Shown piece by piece: positions 22,537-23,103 of a stretch of 23,103 nt of DNA; position 1 is the stretch's first letter; every line of letters starts with the position of its first letter. Source of the DNA: SZUA-181 sp964601765. Lineage in GTDB: Bacteria > Pseudomonadota > Zetaproteobacteria > Mariprofundales > Mariprofundaceae. The DNA lies in the NCBI GenBank assembly GCA_964601765.1, contig CAZROR010000022.1:1-23103 (forward strand), given 5' to 3'. The translations under genes and the position numbers were made by a program. Below the pieces are notes generated by a model, which had not been told where the DNA came from, did no database searches, and saw nothing but the letters and a program-made list of their open reading frames with translations.

Positions 22537-22959
22537 GTGCGTTACGGATTCAAAAGCCCGCTGGGAGAAATCGCCTATGAATGGCGGGAGGGTTGCTGCC
22601 ACCGCCTCTGGCCCGGCGCGAGCGGCGATACTTATGGCGATACCCCCGTTCGGGACTGGCTCGCCGCCTGGTTCGCGGGCCACATCACGCCCCTGCCGCC
22701 GCTGGCCGCGCCCCGCACACCGTTTCAGGCCCGGCTCAGGGCCGCATTGCTGGACATTCCCTTTGGCAAAACTGTCACCTATGGCGAGCTCGCTGAAAGG
22801 CTGGGCTCAGCACCACGCGCGGTCGGCCAGGCGCTCGGCGCCAACCCGCTGCCCATCATCATTCCCTGTCATCGCATACTTGCCAAGGATGGCCTGGGCG
22901 GCTTTGCCTGCGGCCTGGAATGGAAGCAGCGGCTGCTGGATTTTGAGGCAGCCCTGTAA
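22537..22959 (+). CDS. ogt: Methylated-DNA--protein-cysteine methyltransferase
   Basis: Suicidal repair protein that takes alkyl groups from O6-alkylguanine onto its own cysteine. The acceptor is Cys111 in IIIPCHRIL. The DNA-binding helix-turn-helix is represented by PFGKTVTYGELAERLG (75-90) and APRAVGQALGANPLPI, with the Arg finger in APRAVG. The active-site loop continues GLGGFACGLEWKQRLL. At 140 residues the N-terminal ribonuclease-like domain is abbreviated compared with E. coli Ogt (171), and no Ada-type zinc domain is present. The start is GTG; the conserved SPLG follows at residues 7-10, which supports it. No strong ribosome site is visible. Confidence 0.93.
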   Translation: MRYGFKSPLGEIAYEWREGCCHRLWPGASGDTYGDTPVRDWLAAWFAGHITPLPPLAAPRTPFQARLRAALLDIPFGKTVTYGELAERLGSAPRAVGQALGANPLPIIIPCHRILAKDGLGGFACGLEWKQRLLDFEAAL

Positions 22960-22997
22960 GCTGGTAGTGTCGGCAAAATTCATACAAGAGGTGTTTT

Positions 22998-23103
22998 ATG
23001 GCCACAGCAACGGCAAGGCATATTCTGGTCAGTAGCGAAGAAAAGTGTAACGAACTGAAGGCACAAATTGAGGCAGGCGCGGATTTTGCCGAACTGGCGA
23101 AGC
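22998..23103 (+). CDS. ppiC: PpiC parvulin peptidyl-prolyl isomerase (5' part)
   Basis: The first 35 codons of a small parvulin, cut by the window edge. ATARHILVSSEEKCNELKAQ followed by IEAGADFAELAK matches the beginning of E. coli PpiC (93 residues), including the conserved RHILV strand and the ADFAELAK helix. It probably catalyses proline isomerisation in the cytoplasm, since no signal sequence precedes the domain. The ATG is preceded by AAGAGGTG (22986-22993). The 38-base gap after ogt gives no sign of a terminator. Confidence 0.88.
   Translation, partial: MATATARHILVSSEEKCNELKAQIEAGADFAELAK

Overview
This window is a densely packed stretch of a moderately GC-rich bacterial chromosome, most likely from a gammaproteobacterium. 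The evidence is the gene content and order: ampG, a bolA-grxD pair, rpoN-hpf-ptsN-rapZ, bioB, uvrD, ogt and ppiC. The presence of hprK and a mannose-type EIIA/HPr/EI set in the same run as rpoN and rapZ points away from the enteric bacteria and toward a lineage such as Xanthomonadales or another deep gammaproteobacterial branch. I cannot name the genus from sequence alone. No tRNA, rRNA, CRISPR array, insertion sequence or prophage gene was seen, and no gap between genes exceeds about 220 bases.

Layout. (1) 110-2151, minus strand: a PolB-type DnaQ-fold exonuclease coupled to the muropeptide permease AmpG. (2) 2323-4508, plus strand: a CusR-like response regulator and its histidine kinase, overlapping by 4 bases. 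(3) 4503-6678, minus strand: two tandem, evidently paralogous, exported TolB-like beta-propeller proteins of unknown role, converging on and overlapping the kinase gene. (4) 6846-7441, plus: bolA-like and monothiol glutaredoxin (CGFS) genes sharing one base. (5) 7597-14138, plus: an eight-gene run rpoN-hpf-ptsN-hprK-rapZ-EIIA(Man)-HPr-EI, with overlapping or nearly abutting genes and a recognisable sigma70-type promoter before rpoN. (6) 14214-15188: bioB. (7) 15241-19115, minus: a CBS-domain ClC protein coupled to uvrD/pcrA helicase. (8) 19338-21005, plus: a second, different ClC protein with an RCK_C-like tail, divergent from the first. (9) 21158-23103: AEC-family permease, YqaA membrane protein (minus), O6-alkylguanine methyltransferase, and the start of a PpiC parvulin.

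How the parts fit. The rpoN block is a complete regulatory phosphorelay without any sugar permease. EI passes phosphate to HPr (His15) and on to EIIA-Ntr and the mannose-type EIIA, HprK can modify HPr at Ser46, and RapZ, sigma54 and a long-form hibernation factor share the transcript. This suggests a hub coupling carbon/nitrogen state to cell-wall precursor supply and translation. The parts least explained by known systems are the paired TolB-like proteins beside the two-component system, an 18-base element repeated exactly upstream of the response regulator and of the first ClC gene about 17 kb apart, a histidine kinase lacking the usual Thr/Asn for phosphatase activity, a RapZ without the basic RNA-binding tail, and two divergent ClC proteins that both carry Val at the internal proton-glutamate position.
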